This document shows, in pieces, positions 45,662-54,163 of a stretch of 58,150 bases of DNA; within the stretch, counting starts at the first letter, position 1, and each line of letters opens with the position of its first letter. The notes beneath the pieces are model-generated. The model made no database searches and had not been told where the DNA came from. It saw only the letters and a program-made list of their open reading frames with translations. The stretch is from Gluconacetobacter dulcium (GTDB lineage: Bacteria; Pseudomonadota; Alphaproteobacteria; Acetobacterales; Acetobacteraceae): NCBI RefSeq assembly GCF_014174165.1, contig NZ_JABEQN010000026.1, positions 1-58,150 on the forward strand, in the 5' to 3' direction. A program made the translations under genes and the position numbers.

Positions 45662-46644
45662 AGCAGCCAAACTCGGCTCTCGGGACAAATGATAGCTCAC
45701 CCGAGAAGGTATTAGCCGACTTGGAAAACGGCCTTGATGAGTTAATTCGTCTGGCGTCCACCGATCTGCCCGCTCATGCCACGCGCAAGCTTCGGAACGG
45801 ACTGACCAAGTTCGCCGAGAAAGTAGACACCGCTCGCGAGAGCACCGATACGGTTAAACTACCAAAGGCGTCGTTTGACCCCGGCGATCCCAAAACAGTC
45901 GGCCGAATGGTCGCCCTTGCTCTCCTAGCTCAACCACGGCTGCCGCTCGCCTCCGTGCCAGACGCCTATGGTTCCGGTGTCTACGCGATCTACTACAATG
46001 GCGATCACCCATTCTATGAAGCCATCAGCCACACCGAAACTCCGATCTACGTGGGAAAGGCTGATCCAGAGACTCCCGAGGCGAACACTCCACGGGAACA
46101 AGGATCGAAACTTACCTCTCGACTGAAAGAGCACGCGAAAACCATTCGAGCGGCTGACGCGCACGCCCATGAAAATCATCTTCCCGACGGATTATTTCCT
46201 ATTCGCCTGAAAGATTTCGAATGCCGTCGTCTGGTATGCGCCACAAACGCCCAGCTTGTCGCCGAACGACATCTCATTTCCACTTTCTGGCCATTATGGA
46301 ATAGCGAGACGAAAGTCTGCTGGGGCATGAGCAAACATGGGGATTCCCATAAAACCCGAAAAAATAAACGGTCACCATGGCACGTGATTCATCCCGGCAA
46401 AGCATGGGCCGCCGACACAACGGACGAGAAGCAGGAAGACGCGCTCTCCCCAAGCGAAATTCAGCGTCGTATTGGCGAATTGCTGGAGCGCACGCCACCG
46501 CGTCGAAGTCACGAGCAACTCCTTGAGGAAATGCTGGTCGCATTTCGGCAGGATGATACGGTTGCACTTGAGACGGAGACGGAAGAGCTTAAACCACCCG
46601 TGAATTTCCGAGGTCCAGGTCCAGAGGACGATGGCACGGATTAA
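45610..46644 (+). CDS. Eco29kI-like GIY-YIG restriction endonuclease
   Basis: 344 residues from a TTG start (GGAGAGG 10 bp upstream); an in-frame ATG at 45544 would overlap the methylase more. The GIY-YIG core reads SGVYAIYYNGDHPFYEAI, then TPIYVGKADPETPEA, then an Arg-containing helix (KLTSRLKEHAKTI). Glu in AERHLISTFWPLWN completes the site, as in Eco29kI (target CCGCGG). The N-terminal 80 or so residues and the acidic C-terminal tail are outside the core. The strict methylase-nuclease overlap secures the functional pairing. Confidence 0.82.
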   Translation: MVKKTTSASGRGTAGRLKQPNSALGTNDSSPEKVLADLENGLDELIRLASTDLPAHATRKLRNGLTKFAEKVDTARESTDTVKLPKASFDPGDPKTVGRMVALALLAQPRLPLASVPDAYGSGVYAIYYNGDHPFYEAISHTETPIYVGKADPETPEANTPREQGSKLTSRLKEHAKTIRAADAHAHENHLPDGLFPIRLKDFECRRLVCATNAQLVAERHLISTFWPLWNSETKVCWGMSKHGDSHKTRKNKRSPWHVIHPGKAWAADTTDEKQEDALSPSEIQRRIGELLERTPPRRSHEQLLEEMLVAFRQDDTVALETETEELKPPVNFRGPGPEDDGTD

Positions 46645-47104
46645 AGCGAAAGAACACGTCTCTCCGGAACGAAGCGCCCAAATGGCCTTGGTAAAGGGGA
46701 AGAATACGAAACCCGAGCTTCGCGTCCGCCGCGCTTTGCACGCGGCGGGCTTTCGATATCGTCTCCATGACAAATCCCTTCCGGGACATCCGGATATTGT
46801 TTTTCGTTCTCGGAAAACGGTCATCTTCGTCCACGGATGCTTCTGGCACCGCCATTCAGATCCGAATTGCAAACTCGCCCGGCTACCCAAATCACGGTTA
46901 GAATTTTGGGAGCCCAAACTTGAAGCAAACGCCGCTCGCGACCGACGCAATAAGTCTCTCCTGGAGGAGGCAGGCTGGAAAGTTATAACAATATGGGAGT
47001 GTCAAACGACACCCTCGACAATACAATCCACGATCACAAATACGAAGAAACAATTAGAATGTATCACTTCGAATACCGACGCCCCTAAGACGCAATTATT
47101 TTGA
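46631..47104 (+). CDS. vsr: Very short patch repair (Vsr) endonuclease
   Basis: 157 residues. ERSAQMALVKGKNTKPELRV, GFRYRLHDKSLPGHPDIVF and VIFVHGCFWHRHSDPNCK (zinc/active-site region), then the NxxRD segment ANAARDRRNKSLLEEAGWKV and IWEC match Vsr. It nicks at T:G mismatches made by deamination of 5-methylcytosine, so it protects the methylase target sites. The start overlaps the nuclease gene by 14 bp. The tail after residue 130 is AT-rich and unconserved. Confidence 0.92.
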   Translation: MARIKAKEHVSPERSAQMALVKGKNTKPELRVRRALHAAGFRYRLHDKSLPGHPDIVFRSRKTVIFVHGCFWHRHSDPNCKLARLPKSRLEFWEPKLEANAARDRRNKSLLEEAGWKVITIWECQTTPSTIQSTITNTKKQLECITSNTDAPKTQLF

Positions 47105-47137
47105 AGTGATAAGCCGCCAACATACATCTCATCCCAG

Positions 47138-48877
47138 TCAAAGACCTAACCCGCGTTTCCGCGCGAACGACCAGTCGATCCCTCCATCACCGCGCATGAT
47201 GCCCGACACTTCCCGTCCGCGCTGCTTTTCCAGCGAGGGCGACCATGGCACCAGTTCGAAGCCCAGCCCGTCATCGATCATGGCGAACCGGCCCGACGCC
47301 AGATTGAAACGCTGCCGATAGGTGCCTGTGACGGGATCACCCTGGCCGCTCTGCCGGAACGGTGTCCCAGACTTCCCGCTGAGGTTCCGTCCTACCATCT
47401 CCAGTTCCCGCTGGCGCAGCGTGGCGAGCAGGTTCCGCGCGTATCGAATACCCCCGCCATCGTGGCTGGCCAGACCCTGCTCCACCAGATGCTCCGTGCG
47501 CTTTTCCATCGCCTCCTTGACCTCGGCGCCGAACCCGGTGGAGGCCAGCGCAAGAGGCTCCCGCGCGATGGCCTGTCGGTCGAGCCAGGTAGCGCCGTCC
47601 GCCGTCACCTGCCGCTCCAGCGTGACGTCCGAACGCACGGCCAGCGCGGCACGGCCACGGCCCTGTTTATCGATGAAATGTCGCAGTTCGACGATGGAGC
47701 CGACTGCTCCGTCACCAGCGGCTTCAAGGTCCGGCATACGGACATGATGCGTGCGTCCATCAATTCCATCGATGACAACATAAGCCGTGCCGCGCAGTTC
47801 GTCATCGAGGCCACGATCGACCAGTCGTCCAATCACAGGATCGGTGGTGTCCTCACCCGCCAGCACCCAGGACGACGCGGTGCGATCGATCTTCTGTTCC
47901 GCCAGTCCCCGATGGATCCGTTTGATGATGTCGTTGCGTTCGCTGATCTCCCGCAATGTGGCCTCCGCACTCTCGTCCATCCTCCAGCGATCCGGCCCGA
48001 CCTGATGCGCCAGCCCCATGGTTTCCAGGCGACGCAGGCGACCCAGCTTCACCGTGGCGAAGGCGTCCGGCGTTTCGCCCGGCGCGCGCCCGAGAGCGAT
48101 GATGCCATCTTCACCGGCATCCCTCTGAAGCTGTCGGTCGAGTTGGGTCCAGCGGTCAGCATTTACCTGCCGCTCGACCGCCTGATGGATGTCATGATCG
48201 GTGCGAGGCCCGAGTTCCAGCGTCACCAGATCCTGGGCACGGGCACGCATGCCCTCACGGATGTAATCGCGCGCGATCACCAGATCGGACCCATCCTCCG
48301 CCACACCCCGGACGATGACGTGCAGATGGGGATGGGCGGTGTTCCAGTGATCGACAGCAACCCAGTCCAGTTTCGTCCCGAGATCAGATTCCATCTGGCC
48401 CATCAGATCGCGGGCGAAAGCCCGCAGATCCGACATCTCCGGCGCGTCCTCCGGGGAGACGATGAAACGGAAATGATGCCGGTCCCCATCGCAGCGTTCC
48501 GCGAAGTCCGAAGCGCGGATGTCATCGCTGTCCTTGCCAAACAGGCGCGCATCCTCTCCGTCCCGCGTCACCCCCTCCCGACGCAGATAGCGCAGATGTG
48601 CTGCCAATGGTGTGGCGCGCGGCGCGTGGCGCACGACGCGCGCCTTGATGACGACGCCCCGCGAGCGGCTGGTCAGCAGGCGATTGGCCGCATGGACGGC
48701 GGCCCTGCCCCGCCCGAAGGTGGAGCGACGCCCGGCACTGATTTTCCCCGAGCGGGAAACCCTGCCACCGGCCCGCTGCACGGACGCCAGCACCTGCGTC
48801 ACAAAGGGCCGCGCCTGCCGGGCGCGGGTGGAGCGGAGACGCCCTGGCCGAACCCGGAAGTCCTCATCCCTGTTCAT
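47138..48877 (-). CDS. Relaxase / mobilization nuclease (VirD2-like, DUF3363), copy 2
   Basis: 579-residue relaxase of the main transfer unit. A basic N-terminal segment is followed by HLRYLRREGVTRDGEDA, HFRFIVSPEDA, VDHWNTAHPHLHVIVRG (metal-binding His), and DUF3363 with ATWLDRQAIA, IRYARNLLATLRQRE and FNLASGRFAMIDDG. It ends FARKRGLGL, almost the same as relaxase copy 1 (GRGRGLGL). In its upstream spacer lies a perfect 14-bp inverted repeat, a candidate oriT. Between it and traG the RM cassette is inserted. Confidence 0.92.
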   Translation of the reverse strand: MNRDEDFRVRPGRLRSTRARQARPFVTQVLASVQRAGGRVSRSGKISAGRRSTFGRGRAAVHAANRLLTSRSRGVVIKARVVRHAPRATPLAAHLRYLRREGVTRDGEDARLFGKDSDDIRASDFAERCDGDRHHFRFIVSPEDAPEMSDLRAFARDLMGQMESDLGTKLDWVAVDHWNTAHPHLHVIVRGVAEDGSDLVIARDYIREGMRARAQDLVTLELGPRTDHDIHQAVERQVNADRWTQLDRQLQRDAGEDGIIALGRAPGETPDAFATVKLGRLRRLETMGLAHQVGPDRWRMDESAEATLREISERNDIIKRIHRGLAEQKIDRTASSWVLAGEDTTDPVIGRLVDRGLDDELRGTAYVVIDGIDGRTHHVRMPDLEAAGDGAVGSIVELRHFIDKQGRGRAALAVRSDVTLERQVTADGATWLDRQAIAREPLALASTGFGAEVKEAMEKRTEHLVEQGLASHDGGGIRYARNLLATLRQRELEMVGRNLSGKSGTPFRQSGQGDPVTGTYRQRFNLASGRFAMIDDGLGFELVPWSPSLEKQRGREVSGIMRGDGGIDWSFARKRGLGL

Positions 48878-48931
48878 GAAAAATGTCCCGCACCGCGCGA
48901 AAGATCACATCGGATCAAAGAGATGACATCG

Positions 48932-48968
48932 TGTCGCGAGGTGCGGAAAATCCACGCACCTCGCGACA
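48932..48968. repeat. Perfect 14-bp inverted repeat upstream of relaxase copy 2 (candidate oriT)
   Basis: Arms TGTCGCGAGGTGCG (48932-48945) and CGCACCTCGCGACA (48955-48968) with a 9-bp A/T-rich loop, 55 bp upstream of the relaxase start. oriT regions of this class lie next to the relaxase gene and contain an inverted repeat beside the nick site. It lies in the only sizeable spacer of this part of the operon. A terminator or regulator site is possible. Confidence 0.5.
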
Positions 48969-49070
48969 AGACTTCAAAAACCCCGGAAAACAGACACCCC
49001 AACCGAGCCGCGATGTGCGGCCTTTTATCCAGCCCTCCCTTTTCTGTTGGTTTTCCGGGGTTCTCACGCC

Positions 49071-49742
49071 TCACTGGACCTGATCCGATCCCCTCACCGG
49101 GACCATGTTGGACGTACTCCCGGCATGCCCTGCGAAGAGATTCTCGGGAACAGCGACATGACGTGAAGTTGTGGTCCGAAACGCATCGGGCTGACCGGAA
49201 ACGAAGAGCGCAGCCGTCATCCAGGAACGAGCCGGAAAGGGCAAAAAGGCAGCGGGAAGATGAAGGTCAGACGATCGGTTTTTCATCAGCCGTTTGACGA
49301 ATTCCACGTAGGAAATCGTCTCGGCAGGCAAGGGCCTACCAGTCGCCAGGTGATCGTCATAGCGACCGGGACCGGCGTTGTAAGCGGCAAGAAATCCCGC
49401 ATCGCCATAGCGGTCGTGCAGCCATCGCAGATAGGCTGCCCCGGCCGCGATATTGTCACGCGGATCGAAGGGATCGGCGCCCAGATTGAGCGTGCGCCGG
49501 ACCTCCTTCCAGGTGCCCGGCATGAGTTGCATCAACCCCATCGCACCAGCACCCGAAACAGCATGTGGATCGCCAGCACTTTCGGCTTGCAGGACCGCCC
49601 GCACCCACGTCGCCGGGATCGCATTCCGTTCCGCCGCCTGCCGCACCAGATCGTCAAAATCCTGCGCCCGGACGATGGTCGGCGAGAGCGTCAGCGCGAG
49701 CACGACCAGCATGCGGCCAGGCAGGAAAAAGCGGCCGTTCAT
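49071..49742 (-). CDS. Lytic transglycosylase (VirB1-like)
   Basis: 223 residues. Signal peptide (RMLVVLALTLSPTIVRAQ, about 10-27), then the SLT domain with catalytic Glu in AVLQAESAGDP, AMGLMQLMPGTWKEV, DNIAAGAAYLRWL and FLAAYNAGPGRYDDH. It opens peptidoglycan for the T4SS. The ATG at 49742 overlaps the DUF736 stop as ATGA, which fixes the start. Confidence 0.9.
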   Translation of the reverse strand: MNGRFFLPGRMLVVLALTLSPTIVRAQDFDDLVRQAAERNAIPATWVRAVLQAESAGDPHAVSGAGAMGLMQLMPGTWKEVRRTLNLGADPFDPRDNIAAGAAYLRWLHDRYGDAGFLAAYNAGPGRYDDHLATGRPLPAETISYVEFVKRLMKNRSSDLHLPAAFLPFPARSWMTAALFVSGQPDAFRTTTSRHVAVPENLFAGHAGSTSNMVPVRGSDQVQ

Positions 49743-50080
49743 TCCCGGCCTCCCGGACGTTTTGCGGGGCGGTTCCACACCAGTTGCCATTCACGCCCAC
49801 CGCGTCCCGCCTGGAACAGCGTGGCCCGGACAGGCTGCATGAAACTGGGATCATCAAGCACAATGGAAATATACTCGCCTGCACGCTCCCCGGTGCGGGT
49901 CCACCCGGCACCAATCTCCGGTCCAGCGTCTCCGTCACCGAGATGGATGCGATAGTCCGGCGCATGCTCCGCACCATTGTTTTCCGCTGGCACGAAGGTC
50001 AGTTCGGCGTCCAGCGACAGGGTGCGCACCCGCCCGGCAAAACCATCGGCGGTGCGGGTAAAAAATCCGATCTGGCTCAT
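49739..50080 (-). CDS. DUF736 family protein, copy 1
   Basis: 113 residues of the DUF736 family: MSQIGFFTRTADGFAGRVRT at the start, then PDYRIHLG, EIGAGW and EYISIVLDDPSF, ending in WQLVWNRP. It is a small all-beta protein common in alphaproteobacterial plasmid transfer units; function unknown. It is coupled to the lytic transglycosylase by ATGA. A second member of the family is at 55524-55841. Confidence 0.88.
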   Translation of the reverse strand: MSQIGFFTRTADGFAGRVRTLSLDAELTFVPAENNGAEHAPDYRIHLGDGDAGPEIGAGWTRTGERAGEYISIVLDDPSFMQPVRATLFQAGRGGREWQLVWNRPAKRPGGRE

Positions 50081-50138
50081 GGGAAAAATCCTTTCGGAAA
50101 TGATAGGGATGATGGAAAATCCGTGTGCTTTACGATCA

Positions 50139-50768
50139 TCATTCGGTCGGCGGTTCGCTCTCTTTCGCGGGCATCATGGGCGGAGCCAGGAGCAGTCCCT
50201 TCCTCACGGAATCATCCGGTTTCGGGAGGGGATCGAAATGCGGCGGAGGCAATTCGGCCTCGCCTGTGCGCACATGCACCGGCACGGCACGCCCGATGAC
50301 GGTGTCCATCGACAGGATGCCGAAATACCGCCCGTCCAGACTGGTCGGCACGGCGGCGTTCATGACAAACACCTGCCCCTGACCGAGACGCTGACAGCCC
50401 TGCCAGACCGGCAGCTTGCGGCCTCGATGATCGACAGATTTCGCGTCACCGACAGGTTTGCCGTCGATGCTGACATGCGCACCGATGCGGCAGACACTCT
50501 GACCCGCGAGCGCTGCCACAGGCTTGAGCAGCGGCACACCGAACGGCAGGTAGCCGCGCGTCGCCAGCAGCGTTGCCTCGTGCTCGGGAAGACGGATGGC
50601 GACAATGTCGCCGACGCGCACCGGAACCGTGGGCTGGATGCGATACAGGCCGACCGGCACGCTGGCCGTCTCGTTCCAGACCCAGTGCGGCGTGGGATGA
50701 AACGCCAGCGAAGCACCCACACCGAGCACGGTGAAATACGTGGTGAAAAACCAGCCGCGCCGGGTCAT
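50139..50768 (-). CDS. traF: TraF-like S26 signal peptidase
   Basis: 209 residues. A hydrophobic N-terminal segment (about 8-24) precedes the S26 motifs: Ser36 in ETASVPVGLYRI and Lys82 in PLLKPVAALAGQ, then LDGRYFGIL. The C-terminal 50 residues are polar and Pro-rich. TraF peptidases process or cyclise the pilin, here probably TrbC. It overlaps the methyltransferase stop as ATGA. Confidence 0.9.
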   Translation of the reverse strand: MTRRGWFFTTYFTVLGVGASLAFHPTPHWVWNETASVPVGLYRIQPTVPVRVGDIVAIRLPEHEATLLATRGYLPFGVPLLKPVAALAGQSVCRIGAHVSIDGKPVGDAKSVDHRGRKLPVWQGCQRLGQGQVFVMNAAVPTSLDGRYFGILSMDTVIGRAVPVHVRTGEAELPPPHFDPLPKPDDSVRKGLLLAPPMMPAKESEPPTE

Positions 50769-52219
50769 GACACTTCTCCCGCCGCCGCACGCACGAAGAC
50801 CGCGTCGAGCGCGCGTTCGACCCGCAGGATGGCGTTGCCTATGGCTTCGGGGATGTCCGGGACGACCGCGTCGCCGAACGCCTCGACGACGAGGCTGGCG
50901 GTAGACGCCCGGCGTCCATCGCCGAGTGCAACGCGCGTGCGAGCCAGCCAGGCGGAAAGCCCATCATCCAGCCGTAGGTGAGCGGCAGGGCCGCCGTTCC
51001 AGTCAGCCCATGGCTCCGCAGTAACGCCGCCAGCGCCCGCGCTCCAGCCCAGCGGTCCGGGGGTGCTCGGCCCGTCATCGCACCATCCATCACCGCGTCC
51101 ATCGTCGGGGATTTGCGGCGGTCGTAGGCATCGCTCCACCCGTCCATCCGGCGGTCCCGTTTCGTGGGCGTGGGCAGCGTTTCCAGATCCGCGTGCCGGA
51201 GTAGGTTCGGCGTGTCGATCTGGGCCTTGGATCCGTTCGCCCGACGGCCTGTCCTGATCTCCCCCGCACTCAGCCGGCGACCTCCATTCGGCGCGAGCGG
51301 TGTGGGCAGCATCCCGCAGGGAGGCTGGTGCTCCTCGAAATACAGCGCTTCCCCGATCGTCGGCGTACGGTTGAAATCGCCCTGCTCCGGTGTCATCCGC
51401 CCCCTGCACCGACGCAGCATGCTGCCCCGTGGCGCAGGGTTGGCAGTCGGGGTTCCCAGCATCCCCGCATGACGGTTCTCCTGCCCCGTCATCTGCGCCA
51501 GCACGTCGCCCCGACCACCCTTCGCGGCATCCGACGCCCGTGGCGTCGCCATACGATCCGTGCGGAACACATCGTAAAGACCCGACGCCTTCATCGCCGC
51601 CCGCGCGCCCGATCCCCCTTCCATCCGCATCCCGCCCTGCTGCGACTGCGAGACCGGCGTCGGCAAGCTGCCGGGGGTCGAAACCGATGAGCCAGGACCG
51701 CTTGCGGACATGGCAGGCGCCGACGTCTCCAGCACCCACCACGCACGGTTCGCAGGCGTAGCCGAGCGCCTCCAGCGCATCGAGCAGCCGGTCCGCGCCG
51801 CGAGTTCTGAGGTTAGCGCTGTTCTCAAAAGCGAACCAGCGAGGGCAGCACTCTCCGACCAGGCGGACGGCTTCGCGGTAGAGGCCCGACCGCGCGCCGT
51901 CGATCCCTTTGCCCCTGATGTTGGCGCTGCTGATGTCCTGGCACGGCGGGCTGCCCGTGATGAGATCGGGCAGGAAACCGAGGTCGGAAACAAGTCGCCC
52001 TGCCGTGAGGGTCCGGACGTCGTCGTAGAGGCGGACATGGGGATTGTTCTCCGCATAGAGCACGCGCCGCCATTCCACGATCTCGCAGGCGGCGACGGTG
52101 ACGAAGCCCGCCCGGTGCAGGCCCAGAGTCCAGCCGCCAGCCGCACCCGCGAACAGGTCCAGCACGCGGAAGGGTGTGCGGGGTGAGATGTCACCCATGG
52201 GGGAATGACCATGCGTCAT
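50765..52219 (-). CDS. C5 cytosine methyltransferase within the transfer operon, apparently frameshifted
   Basis: 484 codons open. The N-terminal third is a clear C5 methylase: VLDLFAGAAGGWTLGLHRAG (19-38), GSPPCQDISSAN with Cys93, FAFENSANLRTRG and CHVRKRSWLIG. The end EAFGDAVVPDIPEAIGNAIL is motif X. The long middle in this frame is low-complexity. A parallel frame (minus strand, within 50839-52212) carries repeated LPTP boxes (SLPTP, MLPTP, TLPTPTKRDRRMDGW) and YGWMMGFPPGWL, typical of phage-type methylases. The natural protein therefore seems to run in one frame, then the other, then back, so this may be a pseudogene. Start fixed by ATGA overlap with DUF2840; its stop overlaps traF. No nuclease partner is adjacent. 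Confidence 0.75.
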   Translation of the reverse strand: MTHGHSPMGDISPRTPFRVLDLFAGAAGGWTLGLHRAGFVTVAACEIVEWRRVLYAENNPHVRLYDDVRTLTAGRLVSDLGFLPDLITGSPPCQDISSANIRGKGIDGARSGLYREAVRLVGECCPRWFAFENSANLRTRGADRLLDALEALGYACEPCVVGAGDVGACHVRKRSWLIGFDPRQLADAGLAVAAGRDADGRGIGRAGGDEGVGSLRCVPHGSYGDATGVGCREGWSGRRAGADDGAGEPSCGDAGNPDCQPCATGQHAASVQGADDTGAGRFQPYADDRGSAVFRGAPASLRDAAHTARAEWRSPAECGGDQDRPSGERIQGPDRHAEPTPARGSGNAAHAHETGPPDGRVERCLRPPQIPDDGRGDGWCDDGPSTPGPLGWSAGAGGVTAEPWADWNGGPAAHLRLDDGLSAWLARTRVALGDGRRASTASLVVEAFGDAVVPDIPEAIGNAILRVERALDAVFVRAAAGEVS

Positions 52220-52704
52220 GCCACAGCCCTCCGGCGCAGCCATGCCTCATGGCGCTCTGACGTGTAAGGACGTGGCTCCTGCGCCGCCGTGAGCCGGTGA
52301 TGCAGATGCCGCCAGTGATCGGGACAGGCTGCGGCGGGATCGATCCCCAGCACCTCCACGCCGTCGATGGCCTCCAGCACGCGCCGCACCTTGGGCCAGC
52401 CGCTCTGACGCAGCAGGCTCTCGCCACCGGGCCGCACGAACGGCACCGTCTGGCAGGCTTCCTGAGCCCCGACCGCCCGCACGATGTCGATGCAGGACAC
52501 CACGGTGCCGAAATCGTTGGCGGCCCAGCGGATGAACGCGAACACGCTGCCCGGCGCAAAACTCATCAGCCTGCGCCGACGATCGAGAATGCGATCCTCG
52601 ACGGGATGGCCGAAGCGGATCCAGTGTTCGATGCGCTTCTCGATCCACGTCAGTTCAACCGTGGTGAGGACCGCATCGTCCGGCCTGAAAGAACGGGCGG
52701 TCAT
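52216..52704 (-). CDS. DUF2840 family protein, copy 2
   Basis: 162 residues with the blocks TTVELTWIEKRIEHWIRFGHP, MSFAPGSVFAFIRWAANDFGT, TVPFVRPGGESLLRQ and HWRHLHHRLTA, ending WLRRRAVA. It is the in-operon counterpart of 14153-14629. It overlaps repA and the methyltransferase by 4 bp. Function unknown; in related elements it follows parA, which is missing here. Confidence 0.85.
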   Translation of the reverse strand: MTARSFRPDDAVLTTVELTWIEKRIEHWIRFGHPVEDRILDRRRRLMSFAPGSVFAFIRWAANDFGTVVSCIDIVRAVGAQEACQTVPFVRPGGESLLRQSGWPKVRRVLEAIDGVEVLGIDPAAACPDHWRHLHHRLTAAQEPRPYTSERHEAWLRRRAVA

Positions 52705-53774
52705 GGGACACCGACCAGGCGATCCGCGACCGCTTCCCGAGCCTTTTCTGCACGTCCCGATCGGGCTGCCGGAAGGGGAACCGAAAGACCGAAATTCCCT
52801 ACATAATAAGTTATTATATTAGTTATATAAGTTACGGGGCTGATTCCTCTTTTGAAAACAACACGTTGCGCCGATTTTCGCCAATGATCCCACGATAAAT
52901 CCGCCGTCGCTCCCACGATATAATGCGCCGTTGATCCAACGACATGTTTCACATCGTTATCCACACCCTCGGTGGATTGACTCGTTGGAACAGCGCATAA
53001 AACTCCCTGTTTTCCGCCAGAAATGACGCGAAACGCATAACCGGGGATGATCTGGCTGACGACAATGGCGCGGATTTTCGCGATGAAATCGCGACGCCGG
53101 GTCAGGCTGCCTGAGCGTGCGTGCAACTCCGCCAGATCGAAGCGCCACCCCTCCTTCTGCCGTCCGGCATGCCGACGCGTCAGGCGGTAAAGCCACCGCT
53201 CCAGACCGCCACGAAGGCAGAAATAGGCTGGGTCAACGCTCAGCACGCGCGAGCGATCGCAGGCGGCTTCCATCAGCCATTCCGGCAGCGTCAGGGCCAC
53301 GCCATCTTCACGGGATATCCGGACATCACTGATCCAGGGGAACGGTCTTTCCCTCCAGTCAGTGCCCTGGCGGATGTTCGTTATGACTGTTGTCGCCGAC
53401 AGACGCGCGAGCGCGCCATGGAGGCGATCATACTCATGCGCGCCCGTCGCCCAGCCCAGATCCTGAAATAGACGCCATGGTGTGAAGCGCACATGGCGTG
53501 ACACCCACAATCCGTGGTTCAGCGCATCGACGATCTGCCCGGTCAGCCAGATCAGAACATCGACGTCCCAGACGGTCGCCATACCACCGGCATTTTCAGC
53601 CCGAACCATGACCGCGATATGTCGTGCCTGGTAATCGATCGGGGTAAGGCGCGGCGTTTTTCCCAATGCGAAAAACGGACGCCCCATGAGATCACGAATG
53701 TCACGGGGCCTTGCCGACCCCGTGACCACGAAGCGGCGGTCGGGCTGACGCCAGCTATCAGCGGCCGGCATCAT
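52701..53774 (-). CDS. Replication initiator protein A (RepA, RPA family)
   Basis: 357 residues resembling plasmid replication initiators of the RPA family: GRPFFALGKTPRLTPIDYQA near the N-terminus, VWDVDVLIWLTGQIVDALNH, then LERWLYRLTRRHAGRQKEGW and FDLAELHARSGSLTRRRDFI, winged-helix features. The AT-rich stretch inside its 3' third (about 52800-52990, TATAA/TTATTATATTAG) encodes THYIV- and YITNIITYYVGN-like segments and is unusually AT-rich for the unit. It could hold an internal replication site, but I cannot show iterons. Start by ATGA with the HTH gene. Confidence 0.85.
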   Translation of the reverse strand: MMPAADSWRQPDRRFVVTGSARPRDIRDLMGRPFFALGKTPRLTPIDYQARHIAVMVRAENAGGMATVWDVDVLIWLTGQIVDALNHGLWVSRHVRFTPWRLFQDLGWATGAHEYDRLHGALARLSATTVITNIRQGTDWRERPFPWISDVRISREDGVALTLPEWLMEAACDRSRVLSVDPAYFCLRGGLERWLYRLTRRHAGRQKEGWRFDLAELHARSGSLTRRRDFIAKIRAIVVSQIIPGYAFRVISGGKQGVLCAVPTSQSTEGVDNDVKHVVGSTAHYIVGATADLSWDHWRKSAQRVVFKRGISPVTYITNIITYYVGNFGLSVPLPAARSGRAEKAREAVADRLVGVP

Positions 53775-54067
53775 CGTCCGGCACTCCGCTGTGCCTTACG
53801 GGCCTTCGCCTGCAGGCGGATGATATAGGCGCGGGGATCGGACGGCATGGGAATGCCGCCTCCATCACCCGTGGACAGCCGGACGTTCAGATCGGCCCAG
53901 GCGCAGAGGTCTTCGACGGCATAGACGATCCGGCCGCCAAGCTGGCGGTAGAGCGGACCGGTGCCACAGCTCCGATGTTTTTCGAGGGTGCGGATGGACA
54001 GGCCAACGAAATTGGCCGCGTCCGGGGTGCGCAGATAGCGCGGTGGCAGTGTCGGCTGAACACGCAT
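53771..54067 (-). CDS. AlpA/MerR-like helix-turn-helix protein
   Basis: 98 residues. YLRTPDAANFVGLSIRTLEK then HRSCGTGPLYRQLGGRIVYAV is an excisionase/AlpA-type winged HTH (helix_turn_helix_17 pattern). EDLCAWADLN follows. The ATG at 54067 has GGGAGAAAG upstream; a longer frame exists but lacks conserved sequence. It sits directly before repA, overlapping by 4 bp, where such genes are normally found. Probably controls replication or transfer genes. Confidence 0.85.
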   Translation of the reverse strand: MRVQPTLPPRYLRTPDAANFVGLSIRTLEKHRSCGTGPLYRQLGGRIVYAVEDLCAWADLNVRLSTGDGGGIPMPSDPRAYIIRLQAKARKAQRSAGR

Positions 54068-54163
54068 GGGGTCTTTCTCCCGGTGTATCGGGCCGCTGGC
54101 GGGATGTCGCGGCTCATGGGAGGACGCTGCCGGAGAATGGGCTGTGGGGAGGGATGACAAAGT

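Noticed and set aside
47462-49297. 611-codon plus-strand frame over relaxase copy 2
   Set aside because: Antisense to the relaxase and the transglycosylase; no family signal.
52800-52990. AT-rich end of repA as the origin of replication
   Set aside because: AT-richness alone without visible iterons or DnaA boxes is not enough; noted only in the repA entry.
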